From UBA8231 sp036011085 (GTDB lineage: Bacteria; Latescibacterota; UBA2968; UBA8231): a stretch of 64,000 bases of DNA. The position numbers and the translations under genes are program-made. Of this stretch, positions 55,414-63,716 are shown one piece after another. The stretch covers positions 1-64,000 of the forward strand of contig DASCMS010000029.1 of NCBI GenBank assembly GCA_036011085.1, given 5' to 3'. Numbering within the stretch: position 1 is the stretch's first letter; each line of letters begins with the position of its first letter. The notes under the pieces were generated by a model. The model did not search any database and was not told the origin of the DNA. It saw only the letters and a list, made by a program, of their open reading frames with translations.

Positions 55414-56072
55414 GTGATGCGCCGCTGCACACTGCCGTACGCGAGCCGCGTCGCCTGTCGACCGACCGGCCGCCACTGCTGATCCTGCTGCACGGCTACG
55501 GCAGCGACGAGGCGGATCTGCTCGGACTGGCCGACTATCTGGATCCCCGCTTCCGCGTGATCAGCGCCAGGGCTCCGTTGCCCCTCGACATGGGAGGCCA
55601 CTCGTGGTTTCCCATCGAGTTCACTCCGGTGGGTCTGGTCGTCGACTATACGGCGGGGGAGCGGTCGCTGGACCAGCTCGGACAGTTGCTCACCGACCTG
55701 CAGCAGGCTTCGGGCAATGACGGCAGCGATACCCTCGTGCTGGGCTTCAGCCAGGGAGGGGCTATGGCGCTCAGTCTGCTGCTGGCCCGGCCGCAGGACA
55801 TCACCGGCGTCGCCTTCCTGAGTGGTCTCTGGTCAAAGGAGCGGATGCCACAGGACCCCGCGGCAGCCGGTCTGTCGGGCAAACCCGTACTGCAGACCCA
55901 CGGCACCGACGACCCGCTGATCCCGATCGCAAAGGCGCGGACCTCACGACAGTTGCTCGAACAGCTGGAGGTGGACCTGACCTACCGCGAATATGGCATG
56001 GGTCATCAGATCGACGGCGACTGCCTGCGCGATATCAGCACCTGGCTGACGGCGCGGATCGATCACGAGTAA
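55410..56072 (+). CDS. Alpha/beta-hydrolase, carboxylesterase/phospholipase family
   Basis: A 220-residue cytoplasmic esterase of the Abhydrolase_2 group (YpfH/EstB-like). The triad is S114 in GFSQGGAMA, D168 in HGTDDPLIP and H199 in YGMGHQID; the oxyanion loop is LLHGYGSDEADLL. Substrates are usually small carboxylic esters. The ATGA overlap ties it to the GH78-like gene, so it could remove acyl groups from the same glycan; this is inference. It converges with the beta-propeller gene 41 bases away. Confidence 0.85.
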   Translation: MSDAPLHTAVREPRRLSTDRPPLLILLHGYGSDEADLLGLADYLDPRFRVISARAPLPLDMGGHSWFPIEFTPVGLVVDYTAGERSLDQLGQLLTDLQQASGNDGSDTLVLGFSQGGAMALSLLLARPQDITGVAFLSGLWSKERMPQDPAAAGLSGKPVLQTHGTDDPLIPIAKARTSRQLLEQLEVDLTYREYGMGHQIDGDCLRDISTWLTARIDHE

Positions 56073-56113
56073 CGACCAAGACCGCCCCCAGGAATCGACA
56101 CGTGATCCGCAAC

Positions 56114-57247
56114 TCACCCGAGGAGGGTGCGCAACCGTCGGGCCGTGAGGCGATGACCCATCAGGGGTTGTGCCCGGCGCTTGTTCGACTGCTGCCAGAG
56201 GGCGAAGAGGCCGTCGTCATCGACGATAGCCGAGACGTACCGATTGCAGCCTGTACCCTCAGGTGACACAAAACACGGCTCCAGCCGGCTCAGGCGCTGG
56301 AGTCCGTCAGGGAAGTCCTGATCGAAGCCCCAGGCCACCCCCCCCAGCTCCTCGCAGGAGTGTCCCCGCGGTCGCCGGACGCCGTGACGGTGGGTCTCGT
56401 GTGGACGCAGACACTCGGCCCCATCGTAGAAGTAGAGACTCAGGGACGGTACATCGGCGAACATCCCGATCCGGGGTACGGGCAGCCGGCAGGTGATCCG
56501 GCTTGCTGCGACATCCCATACCGGCCCCCGGGGGAAGAAGTCATCGCCCCAGGAGATCACGTCACCGGCGGCGTCGAGCCGCGCCCACCCGGAAGCGCTC
56601 GAGGACCAGTTGTACGGATGGGTGCAGTAGAGGAGAAGACGTTCGCCCTTGCGACCGCCGCCCAGCAGACCGGGAGACAGGTTCGGGTCCTTGACGTGCA
56701 GGTACGCCGGATCGTCTCCCGTGAGGATGCGGCACAGGCCCTTGCGGGCATCGAGGCTGGCCGCGGATGTCGCTTCGAAGCGATCGATCGCCCAGATCCC
56801 GGTCCCGGGTTTCTGCAATGAGCGTAGCGATTTCGGATAGGCCCGCTGCCGCTCGGTGGAGAGAAAGACCTGAGCCCCCTCCGGGGTTATATGAAGGGCC
56901 GATCCCTCGATGCTGAGCACCGAAGAGGCGCCGCCGATATCCGCCTTGCTCCAGGCCGCCACCTTGTCGAAGCTGAGCCCGTCATCCGTCGAGCGGAACA
57001 AGGTCAGTTCCCGTCCACGAGGACCGGCCGCCAGTCCGGTGCGACTGTCGCCGGCGTCACGGTAGCGGCCGAGAAGAAGGAGGCTGCCGTCGATATCGCG
57101 AGCCGCGTTGCCACCACCGAACCAGTGGCCCTCGGATTGCCGTGTGGGCGCCACCAGAGCTCGTGCCCGGCGCCCGTCGACGAGGGCTCGCGCCAGGCGC
57201 AGCAGCCGGGCCTGGGCGGAACGATCGAGGCGGGACGCGTCGCTCAC
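56114..57247 (-). CDS. Predicted beta-propeller (sialidase/five-bladed glycosidase-like) protein
   Basis: A 377-residue protein without signal peptide. It shows repeated propeller-like blades (GGGNAARDIDGSLLLLGRYRD, LTLFRSTDDGLSFDKVAAWS with an Asp-box-like S-x-D-x-G-x-x-F, ERLLLYCTHPYNWSSSASGW). This resembles exo-sialidase or GH43/GH130-like proteins; no single family is certain and catalytic residues cannot be assigned. The GTG start shares four bases with the hemH stop, so the two are coupled; a longer frame would overlap hemH by 90 bases. With the GH78-like and esterase genes it hints at sugar or glycoside metabolism. Confidence 0.6.
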   Translation of the reverse strand: MSDASRLDRSAQARLLRLARALVDGRRARALVAPTRQSEGHWFGGGNAARDIDGSLLLLGRYRDAGDSRTGLAAGPRGRELTLFRSTDDGLSFDKVAAWSKADIGGASSVLSIEGSALHITPEGAQVFLSTERQRAYPKSLRSLQKPGTGIWAIDRFEATSAASLDARKGLCRILTGDDPAYLHVKDPNLSPGLLGGGRKGERLLLYCTHPYNWSSSASGWARLDAAGDVISWGDDFFPRGPVWDVAASRITCRLPVPRIGMFADVPSLSLYFYDGAECLRPHETHRHGVRRPRGHSCEELGGVAWGFDQDFPDGLQRLSRLEPCFVSPEGTGCNRYVSAIVDDDGLFALWQQSNKRRAQPLMGHRLTARRLRTLLG

Positions 57248-58248
57248 CGGGAATCTCCGTCTGTCCAGCCACAAGCCTCCGAGCGAATGATCGAGGCCAT
57301 GGCGTCGAGCCAGCGGGGATGGGCGTTCAGACATGGGGCCAGGTGCAACTCCGCGCCACCAACCTCACGGAAGGTCGCGGCGCCCTCGTGACCGATCTCG
57401 TCCAGCGTTTCCAGGCAATCGGCGGTGAACCCGGGACAGGCGGCCATGATGGTCTGTACGCCCTCTGCAGGCAACGCGGCGAGGAGGTCCTCGGTGTAGG
57501 GCTGCAGCCATTCCTCCTTGCCGAAGCGGGACTGGAAACCCTGCACCCACTGCTCCGGCTGCAATCCAAGAGCCTCGGCTAGTAGCTGTCCCGTGCGCAG
57601 GCAATGGTCGCGGTAGGGATCACCCTCATCAGCATATCGTCGGGGGATTCCGTGGAAGGTGATCAGGAAGCGGTCCGGGACCTGGCCCACGGCCTGGAGC
57701 TGTTCTTCGATGATCACCCTGAGGCTGTCGATGTAGTCGGCGTGGGCGAAGTACGGCGGAACGAAGCGGATCGTCGGCATCCGTCGGCGCCGGTCGAAGG
57801 CGGCCTGCGTGACGGCGTCATAGATGGAACCGGTGGTGGAGCAGGAAAACTGCGGAAACATGGGCAGAACGACGACCCGGTCGATGCCCTGATCGGCAAA
57901 CTGCCGCATGGCGGCGTCGATGCCCGGCTTCCCGTAGCGCATGCCGACGATGACCCGGTAGCCGTCACCGAGGCGTGTCTGCACGCCCTTCTGTTGAGCG
58001 CGAGAGTGCACGAGCAGCGGGGAGCCGGCCTCGGTCCAGATGCGCTCGTAGAGGCGCGCCGACCGCGCCGGTCGCCGTGTGAGGATGAACAGGTAGAGGA
58101 TCGGCCACCAGGTCAGCGGATTCAGGTCGATGACCCTGCGGTCTGTGAGGAACTCCCGCAGGTAGGTCCGCAGGGCTCCGGGCGTGGGCGCCTCCGGTGT
58201 GCCCAACTGGGCGATGAGTACTCCGACGGGGGTGGCGGAATCAGGCAT
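57244..58248 (-). CDS. hemH: Ferrochelatase
   Basis: HemH inserts Fe2+ into protoporphyrin (or coproporphyrin) at the last stages of heme synthesis. The 334-residue protein has LIAQLGTPEAPTPGALRTYLREFL, MRYGKPGI, LPMFPQFSCSTTGS, the catalytic H199 in LITFHGIPRRY, and the acidic PGFTADCLETLDEI motif. The C-terminus lacks an extra iron-sulfur domain. Heme supply fits the cytochrome b and multiheme cytochrome genes 1 kb away on the other strand. Confidence 0.95.
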   Translation of the reverse strand: MPDSATPVGVLIAQLGTPEAPTPGALRTYLREFLTDRRVIDLNPLTWWPILYLFILTRRPARSARLYERIWTEAGSPLLVHSRAQQKGVQTRLGDGYRVIVGMRYGKPGIDAAMRQFADQGIDRVVVLPMFPQFSCSTTGSIYDAVTQAAFDRRRRMPTIRFVPPYFAHADYIDSLRVIIEEQLQAVGQVPDRFLITFHGIPRRYADEGDPYRDHCLRTGQLLAEALGLQPEQWVQGFQSRFGKEEWLQPYTEDLLAALPAEGVQTIMAACPGFTADCLETLDEIGHEGAATFREVGGAELHLAPCLNAHPRWLDAMASIIRSEACGWTDGDSR

Positions 58249-58335
58249 TCTGTCTATCTTGGCTGCGTTCCGGTGGCACGGCGAGATGAATATACCCTCT
58301 CACCGGTGGCCCACCAGCAACAGAAGGATCCGTCC

Positions 58336-59058
58336 ATGCGTTGCGTCTTCGTCGGTATCGAGTATGCCGGCAAGTCCACCTTGATCGATCTGCTCACCGC
58401 CTACTATCGGCAGCGCAGCCTGCGGGTACACGGCGATGACCACTTCACCATTCCCGACTCCACACTGAGCCCGGAGTCGCGTGCGGCCTACGTGGGTTTT
58501 CCGGATGATGTGAAGGAGCGCATGCAACGCATGCAGATCCAGTACCACGTCGAGGTCCTGCGCAACTACGATCACGTGATGATCAGCGGCTGGCACATCG
58601 AGGAGTCGATCTACTCGGACTTCTACGGAGAGGATCCCGAAAACCCGTACTATCCCCGTTACGGGTACCGCCACCAGCGGCTCTACGAGGTGCAGGTGCT
58701 CGAGTCACGGCTGCCGGACGTGGTGTTGATCCACGTCACAGCGAGCGACGAGGCGATTCGCCAACGTATGGCAGAGGCGCCCCACGAATACGCCATCGTC
58801 AAGTCCGCTGACGTGACAGAGATCAAGCAGCGGTTTGCCGATGAGGTCGATAGGTCTCTGCTGGCGCATAAAGGACTGCTCGTGGAGATCGACACAACCG
58901 ACGCTTCGCCCCAGCAATCCCTGGACGAACTGCTGCTCAAGTCCGAGCCGCACATCACTCAGGGTGAGCTGGCAATACGGCAGCTGCCGGTACCCGATGG
59001 GCCGTACGATGTGGCCTACGAGAATGGTGTGCGGCGGCAGGTGCCGAAAGACAGCTGA
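58336..59058 (+). CDS. P-loop kinase, thymidylate/deoxynucleoside kinase-like
   Basis: A 240-residue protein with Walker A GIEYAGKST (7-15), a lid-like segment and VVLIHVTASDEAIRQRM, the sugar-kinase-like LID pattern. It resembles thymidylate or deoxynucleoside kinases but lacks the DRY/DRH motif I would expect, so substrate is open. The ATG is chosen by AGAAGGA eight bases upstream; the frame is open far upstream antisense to hemH, which is not coding. It diverges from hemH across 87 bases and ends before a hairpin. Confidence 0.7.
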   Translation: MRCVFVGIEYAGKSTLIDLLTAYYRQRSLRVHGDDHFTIPDSTLSPESRAAYVGFPDDVKERMQRMQIQYHVEVLRNYDHVMISGWHIEESIYSDFYGEDPENPYYPRYGYRHQRLYEVQVLESRLPDVVLIHVTASDEAIRQRMAEAPHEYAIVKSADVTEIKQRFADEVDRSLLAHKGLLVEIDTTDASPQQSLDELLLKSEPHITQGELAIRQLPVPDGPYDVAYENGVRRQVPKDS

Positions 59059-59063
59059 ATCGC

Positions 59064-59084
59064 GAGCGCGTGGCCTGCGCGCTC
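59064..59084 (+). terminator. Short GC-rich hairpin after the kinase gene
   Basis: GAGCGCG pairs with CGCGCTC around a seven-base loop, five bases after the stop. No U tract follows. The remaining 220 bases before the Rieske gene hold a TATACT hexamer (59187-59192) that could be its -10 box, without a clear -35. Confidence 0.45.
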
Positions 59085-59307
59085 CAACCACGACGCAGAA
59101 TTGAGCAGGAGAACCGCCGGGTCGACAGATCAATCGGTTAACGAGACACACCGCGCTCCCGAGCCTGGGTCGCGGTCTTTCATCCGTATACTGAAACGAT
59201 CCACGACTCGGCAGGTTCGGCCCTGCTCCCTGCGCTGTCCCGCACCCGGCGGCTTCAGCGACTGGGGTCCCTGCCGAATCCCCCTGGATTCCATGCGAGG
59301 CGACACC

Positions 59308-59769
59308 ATGTCTGATTCCGCAGTTTACTCCGGACCAACCCGCCGTCTGGTCAACGCCCTGCTCGGCCTCGGCTTCGTCGGCACCGTCACCGGGTTTGCC
59401 GGTACCGTGCTGGCCTACCTCTGGCCCACCGCCGGCGGCGCCGGCAGCGAGTTCCTCGTCGGTGCTGCCGGACCACTGCGGGCCGAGGACATCGGGCCCG
59501 AGGGCAGCGTCGTCGGTCGCTCACGCCTCGGCAAGATCCTCGTCGTGCGTCGGGAGGACGGCCTGGTCGGGTTGCAGGCGACCTGCACCCACCTGGGCTG
59601 CACCGTCGCCTGGGATGCCACGACCGGCCAGGTGGAATGTCCCTGTCACGGCGCCCGTTACAATCTGCACGGCGAGATTCTCGGAGGCCCCGCCCGCGAA
59701 CCTCTGGCGCAGGTGTCACTGACGGTCGAGGAGGGCGGCATCCGCGTGAGTCCCCTGCTGGAGGGCTGA
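59308..59769 (+). CDS. Rieske iron-sulfur protein of a cytochrome bc-type complex
   Basis: A 153-residue Rieske protein. An N-terminal membrane anchor (LVNALLGLGFVGTVTGFAGTVLAYLWP) precedes the 2Fe-2S domain with C93-T-H95-L-G-C98 and C111-P-C113-H114-G; the extra cysteines form the usual disulfide, giving a high-potential cluster. It takes electrons from quinol in the Qo site. GAGG lies seven bases before the ATG; an ATG five codons earlier is possible. It is followed two bases later by cytochrome b. Confidence 0.93.
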   Translation: MSDSAVYSGPTRRLVNALLGLGFVGTVTGFAGTVLAYLWPTAGGAGSEFLVGAAGPLRAEDIGPEGSVVGRSRLGKILVVRREDGLVGLQATCTHLGCTVAWDATTGQVECPCHGARYNLHGEILGGPAREPLAQVSLTVEEGGIRVSPLLEG

Positions 59770-59771
59770 TC

Positions 59772-60941
59772 GTGCAGCGACTCTGGCTCTGGTTCGATGA
59801 GCGGTTGCACCTGGAGCCCGTGCGCCAGGTAGTGCTCGACAACCTGCGCAAACCCGTTCCCCCTCATGTGAACTGGCTGTTCACCCTGGGCGCCGCCCTG
59901 TTGCTGCTGTTGAGCGTGCAGTTGCTGTCCGGTGTTCTGCTGATGGCGTACTACAAACCGACCGGACGGGAGGCCTTTGCCAGCGTCGAGTCGATCATGT
60001 ACGAGGTGCCCCTGGGCTGGCTGGTCCGTTCCATACACAATTGGGGTTCGCACCTGATCGTCATCGTCGCCCTGGCACACATGTTTCGGGTGTTCTTCTA
60101 CGGCGGTTTCAAGAAACCGCGAGAACTGACCTGGATCGTCGGGGTCGGCCTGCTGGCGGCGATTCTCGGCTTCGGCTTCACCGGCTACCTGCTGCCCTGG
60201 GATCAGGTGGCGTACTGGGGTACCGTGGTAGCTACCGAGGCGCCGGCGTCGCTGCCCGTCCTCGGGCCGACTACGAGACAGTTCATGATCGGCGGCAGCG
60301 AGGTGGCCGACGCGACCCTGGGCCGCTTCTATGTGGTCCATGTCTTCCTGCTGCCCTTGCTGCTCCTTGGGCTGGTGGGATTGCATCTCTTCCTGATCCG
60401 TTACCAGGGGATCTCGTCGCTGGGGCGCAGCGATGTTCCCGAGCCGACAGCCGAACAGAACCGTGCCGCCGGCGGTGAGCCGTTCTTCCCGCACCATTTT
60501 CTCAGGGACAGCGCCACGATGTATCTCACCCTTGGCGTGCTCGTCACTCTGGCGCTGCTGTATCCCGCCCATATAGGCACGCCCGCCGACCCGCTGAGTA
60601 CACCGATGGGCATCAAGCCCGAGTGGTACTTCCTGCCCGCGTACCAGCTGTTGAAGTACGTGCCCGAGGTCGTCGGCGTGAACATGCCGCCGCTGCTGCT
60701 GCTGGTTCTGGTCCTGCTGCCGCTGGCGATCGACACGTCTCCGCAGCGGCACCCCGGTCGCCGCCCCCGGGTCGTGGCTGGCTGGCTGGCGACGACCGCA
60801 GTGATTCTGCTGCTCGGGGTTCTCGGACATCTGTCGGAGACGACGAGCACGTTCTTCGGCACCACCTACTACTTCGATGTACAGGGCGTACCCCATAGGG
60901 TGGAAGTTGATGTCGCCGATGATGAGGGGGGGCAACCGTGA
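59772..60941 (+). CDS. Cytochrome b (b6-type spacing, fused C-terminal domain)
   Basis: The 389-residue membrane subunit binds two b hemes and the quinol sites. Ligand pairs are H-x13-H (HNWGSHLIVIVALAH) and H-x14-H (from VVHVF to GLHLF); the x14 spacing is that of cytochrome b6 rather than mitochondrial b. The Qo-site motif PEWY is present in GIKPEWYFLPAYQLLK, so the subunit-IV part is fused, as in many deep lineages. The start is GTG, two bases after the Rieske stop. Its stop overlaps the pentaheme cytochrome GTG. Confidence 0.94.
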   Translation: MQRLWLWFDERLHLEPVRQVVLDNLRKPVPPHVNWLFTLGAALLLLLSVQLLSGVLLMAYYKPTGREAFASVESIMYEVPLGWLVRSIHNWGSHLIVIVALAHMFRVFFYGGFKKPRELTWIVGVGLLAAILGFGFTGYLLPWDQVAYWGTVVATEAPASLPVLGPTTRQFMIGGSEVADATLGRFYVVHVFLLPLLLLGLVGLHLFLIRYQGISSLGRSDVPEPTAEQNRAAGGEPFFPHHFLRDSATMYLTLGVLVTLALLYPAHIGTPADPLSTPMGIKPEWYFLPAYQLLKYVPEVVGVNMPPLLLLVLVLLPLAIDTSPQRHPGRRPRVVAGWLATTAVILLLGVLGHLSETTSTFFGTTYYFDVQGVPHRVEVDVADDEGGQP

Positions 60942-61747
60942 GGCGCTGGCTGTTGATGATTCTGCCCACCGTCGTCTGGGCTCAGCAGGAGTTGGTGGTG
61001 CCCCCGGGCCAGGTCGACCTGGACGACGTGTGGTGCACCATGTGTCACGAAGAGCAGGGGGAGGACTTCGGCCAGGGAGTGCATTACCAGCGAGGTCTGC
61101 TGCTGTGCAACGACTGCCACGGCGGGGACACCGACGAGGCGCGCGAGGAGGAGGCCAAGGCGCCGGAGACGGGGTTCATCGGCAAGCCGGCACGGGAGGA
61201 CATCGCCGGGATCTGTGCCCGATGCCACAAGGGCCCGGCGGAGTTCTTCCGCATGGGCCCCCACGCTGACCCGGCAGATCGTGACAACCCCACCTGTATC
61301 ACCTGTCATCAGAATCATAACGTGGCCGATGCGACGCTGACGCTGATGGACACGACCTGTGCGGTCTGTCACGGCGGCGAAGACGACGTCGCCCTGGAGC
61401 GGGCCACAGGCATTCAGCTGGCACTGCGGGAGGCCGAGCAGAACCTGCACGTGGTGGCGGCACGCTTCGACAGCCTGGGGCAGATCGACGCCGGGTTGCA
61501 GCGGTCGGCCGGGCTGCTCGCCGGCGCCGGCGCCTCCCTGCGACAGGTCGAGGCCCGGACACACTCTCTCGACATGGAGATCATCGACGAATCCGTGGCG
61601 GCCGTCGACGAGGAGATCGCCGCCGTACAACAGCTGCTCGACGAGTCGGAAGCGTCGCGCCGGTACCGTCGTTGGGCCGTCGGTGGCGTCTGGGTTTTCG
61701 TCGTGGCCAACGTGACTCTGTTCTGGATGAAACGCCGCCAGCTGTGA
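60938..61747 (+). CDS. Membrane-anchored pentaheme cytochrome c
   Basis: The 269-residue protein has a signal peptide (to about VVWA) and five CxxCH heme motifs: WCTMCH (C33), LCNDCH, ICARCH, TCITCH and TCAVCH, all in the first 150 residues. A long helical coiled-coil-like region follows, then a single C-terminal membrane span (GVWVFVVANVTLFW). It takes the place of cytochrome c1 or f as electron acceptor of the Rieske/cytochrome b pair. The GTG start overlaps the cytochrome b stop, so the three subunits are co-translated. The partner oxidase is not in the window. Confidence 0.9.
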   Translation: MRRWLLMILPTVVWAQQELVVPPGQVDLDDVWCTMCHEEQGEDFGQGVHYQRGLLLCNDCHGGDTDEAREEEAKAPETGFIGKPAREDIAGICARCHKGPAEFFRMGPHADPADRDNPTCITCHQNHNVADATLTLMDTTCAVCHGGEDDVALERATGIQLALREAEQNLHVVAARFDSLGQIDAGLQRSAGLLAGAGASLRQVEARTHSLDMEIIDESVAAVDEEIAAVQQLLDESEASRRYRRWAVGGVWVFVVANVTLFWMKRRQL

Positions 61748-61752
61748 CCCAT

Positions 61753-61772
61753 GTCGTGCCCCGGGGCACGAC
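61753..61772. repeat. Perfect 20-bp palindrome before the MBL hydrolase gene
   Basis: GTCGTGCCCC is followed directly by its reverse complement GGGGCACGAC. With no loop it is a poor RNA hairpin and looks more like a dimeric protein-binding site, although a terminator for the cytochrome operon is possible. TATCTT, a possible -10 box, begins two bases after it and the hydrolase ATG is six bases beyond that. Confidence 0.6.
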
Positions 61773-61786
61773 ACTATCTTGGGGGC

Positions 61787-62620
61787 ATGAGATTCACACT
61801 CCTCGGATCCGGCGCGGTGCGCAACAACCCGCGCCGCGCGGGGCCCTCACAGATTCTCCAGTTCAAAGGACACAACGGCGAGGCCAGCCGTACCTGGATG
61901 TTCGACTGCGGGCGCTCGGCCTGCCTGCGCCTCGCCCAGCAGGAGGTGGCCGCGGAGAACGTGGATCGCCTGTTCCTCACCCATCTGCACTTCGACCACG
62001 TCGTTGACGTGCCCTATTTCGTCTACGTGGGCTGGAACAATGGTCGCCGCAACCCGCTGCGTATCTACGGCCCCGTCGGCACCGCCCACTTCATCGAACA
62101 CCTGATTCGACCGCCCTTCCGCGACGACATCAACAGTCGCCTCGGCCACGGCAAGAAGGAGTTCGGTCTCGATCCCGAAGTCGTCGAAATCGACAGCGCC
62201 GGTGATGTCCTCCACGAGGAGGGCTGTGTCCTGTCGGCGGTGTTCACCGATCACGGTGGCATTACGACGCTGTGTTATCGCGTCGAGGCAGAGCAACAGC
62301 GTGTCATCATCAGTGGCGACGGACTGCCCCAGGAAGGCTTCGAGGAGTTTGCCCACGGTGCCGATCTGATGGTCTACGAGTGTTCGGGCACAGCCGAGTT
62401 CCTGGCGCAACAGCCCTGGGGGACATGGCACATCACGCCGGAGGCGTTGGGAGCGCTGGCCAGCCGTTGTGCCGTGCGGCGTCTGATGATCAAGCATCTC
62501 GTCATCGAGGATATCACGGGCGAACTTGACGCGGTCAACGACATGGGGGAGCGCATACGGGTCCACTTCGATGGCGAGGTCATCGTCGGTGCCGACGGGA
62601 GTGGCGTCGATCTTGGCTGA
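61787..62620 (+). CDS. Metallo-beta-lactamase-fold hydrolase (RNase Z-like)
   Basis: A 277-residue MBL-fold enzyme with the dinuclear metal motif H66-L-H68-F-D70-H71, a GSGAVRNNPRRAGPSQILQF N-terminus, TDHGG, ISGDGL (metal aspartate) and KHLVIED near the end. It is close to the RNase Z/arylsulfatase-like branch but lacks the long exosite, so tRNA processing is uncertain. The ATG six bases after TATCTT and the lack of a Shine-Dalgarno suggest a leaderless transcript. A longer frame would include the palindrome. Confidence 0.8.
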   Translation: MRFTLLGSGAVRNNPRRAGPSQILQFKGHNGEASRTWMFDCGRSACLRLAQQEVAAENVDRLFLTHLHFDHVVDVPYFVYVGWNNGRRNPLRIYGPVGTAHFIEHLIRPPFRDDINSRLGHGKKEFGLDPEVVEIDSAGDVLHEEGCVLSAVFTDHGGITTLCYRVEAEQQRVIISGDGLPQEGFEEFAHGADLMVYECSGTAEFLAQQPWGTWHITPEALGALASRCAVRRLMIKHLVIEDITGELDAVNDMGERIRVHFDGEVIVGADGSGVDLG

Positions 62621-62624
62621 GAGG

Positions 62625-63158
62625 ATGTTGCCCCTTCGAAAGGTGGAGATTCGCCGACTCTTCGAGCAGGCGGCCGGCGATTTTCCGCCCCAGGCCGAGG
62701 TCTCTTTTCTGCTGCAGAGCATGGAAGATCCCCGCAACGTGGGATCCCTGTTCCGCGTCGCCGACGCGGTGGGCGCCCGCGAGCTGGTGTTTACCGGCAA
62801 GACCCCCGTCCCGCCCCATGACGAGATCGATCGTACTTCGCGTGGCCACGACCGCCGGGTCAAGTGGCGTCGGATCGCCGATACACACGAGGCCCTGACG
62901 ACACTGAAGGCGGAAGGGTATCAGATCGTGGCGCTGGAGACGGCGCAGGGGACGCGGCCCTTCCTCGACTTCGCCTGGGAGGACCGTGTCTGCCTCGTGC
63001 TCGGCAACGAGTCGAACGGCGTGTATGCCGGAACTCTGGGGCTGTGCGATGGCGCTGTCTTCGTGCCGATGTACGGCAAGGGACCGTCGATGAATGTGCA
63101 CGTGGCGGCGGCATTGGTCGCCTATCAGGTAATACTTCGCGGTGGCCGGAGTCGATAG
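62625..63158 (+). CDS. SPOUT RNA 2'-O-ribose methyltransferase (TrmH/SpoU family)
   Basis: A 177-residue methyltransferase with the three SpoU motifs: SMEDPRNVGSLFRVADAVGA (N and R), LVLGNESNGVYAG (E) and VFVPMYGKGPSMNVHVAAAL (S-x-N). The trefoil-knot SAM site lies between the last two. It lacks the N-terminal RNA-binding domain of RlmB. Candidate targets are tRNA or rRNA riboses; TrmH and TrmL are the usual guesses. An ATG is used, but TTG or GTG four or eight codons earlier are possible and would overlap the hydrolase stop. Confidence 0.85.
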   Translation: MLPLRKVEIRRLFEQAAGDFPPQAEVSFLLQSMEDPRNVGSLFRVADAVGARELVFTGKTPVPPHDEIDRTSRGHDRRVKWRRIADTHEALTTLKAEGYQIVALETAQGTRPFLDFAWEDRVCLVLGNESNGVYAGTLGLCDGAVFVPMYGKGPSMNVHVAAALVAYQVILRGGRSR

Positions 63159-63528
63159 TCCTTCTATTTCAGAGGAAACACCAGGACGGTTCGGCCAAAC
63201 CCGCCGCTCAGGCGGCGGTATTCGCCGTTCGACGCGAGGTGGTCAGGGATTGTACACTATCCAGGTCAATGGCCGACCACATGCGTAAGAGGCTGTTTAT
63301 TCCTGCCTTACACGAGTATCAATCGGAATCGACTGAGATCACCCGGATGGACTGATCAGGCGACAGTCAGCGAATCGATCCTCATGACGACAAGGAGTGA
63401 CATGCAGTAAGCGATGAAAAAACATGATGTTGTGAGAGGCTGAACAGCTCCTGTCTCGCAATGCTGGCACGGCATGTGCATGGTCACGCGGGACAGCCGA
63501 AGCCCAGCCTCTGCAAGGAGAACCCGTC
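63159..63528. other. Intergenic region without a recognised gene
   Basis: Beyond the methyltransferase stop there is a short GC hairpin (CCGCC, GCTCA, GGCGG; 63201-63215) and a possible promoter (TTCGAC at 63228, TACACT at 63253, spacing 19). AAGGAG then precedes ATG-CAG-TAA (63402 on), a frame of only two codons, and the nine-codon frame starting MKKHDVV follows it. No tRNA or known riboswitch was recognised. Confidence 0.5.
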
Positions 63529-63621
63529 ATGTCCCGCATCGCCTACGCTTCCGCCATTGCTTCCGCCCTGAAGACGGGCACTCGATCCATGACCAGATTC
63601 CTGGCAATCTGGTACCTCTAG
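63529..63621 (+). CDS. 30-residue peptide (leader peptide or small protein)
   Basis: A short frame MSRIAYASAIASALK ... RFLAIWYL with AAGGAG eight bases before its ATG, a better ribosome site than that of the next gene. It has alternating small and hydrophobic residues and ends in aromatic/aliphatic IWYL. A strong terminator begins 39 bases after its stop, immediately before a secreted-protein gene. That layout suits transcription attenuation or a free-standing small membrane peptide. No family is recognised. Confidence 0.5.
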   Translation: MSRIAYASAIASALKTGTRSMTRFLAIWYL

Positions 63622-63659
63622 ACTGCGTTCAGGAGCGTTTGTTTCTGCTTCGCAGCAAG

Positions 63660-63706
63660 ACCGGCCGCACGGTGTTCCCTGCACCGCGCGGCCGGTTCGT
63701 TATTTT
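63660..63706 (+). terminator. Strong rho-independent terminator before the last gene
   Basis: ACCGGCCGC-A-CGGTG pairs with CACCG-C-GCGGCCGGT (14 pairs, one mismatch) around a seven-base GTTCCCT-side loop, then TCGTTATTTTT. It ends ten bases before the following ATG. Confidence 0.85.
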
Positions 63707-63716
63707 TGGGATACCC

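Noticed and set aside
57604..58335. Long N-terminal extension of the P-loop kinase frame
   Set aside because: The extension is antisense to hemH, a certain gene, and the ATG at 58336 has its own Shine-Dalgarno and begins the P-loop strand.
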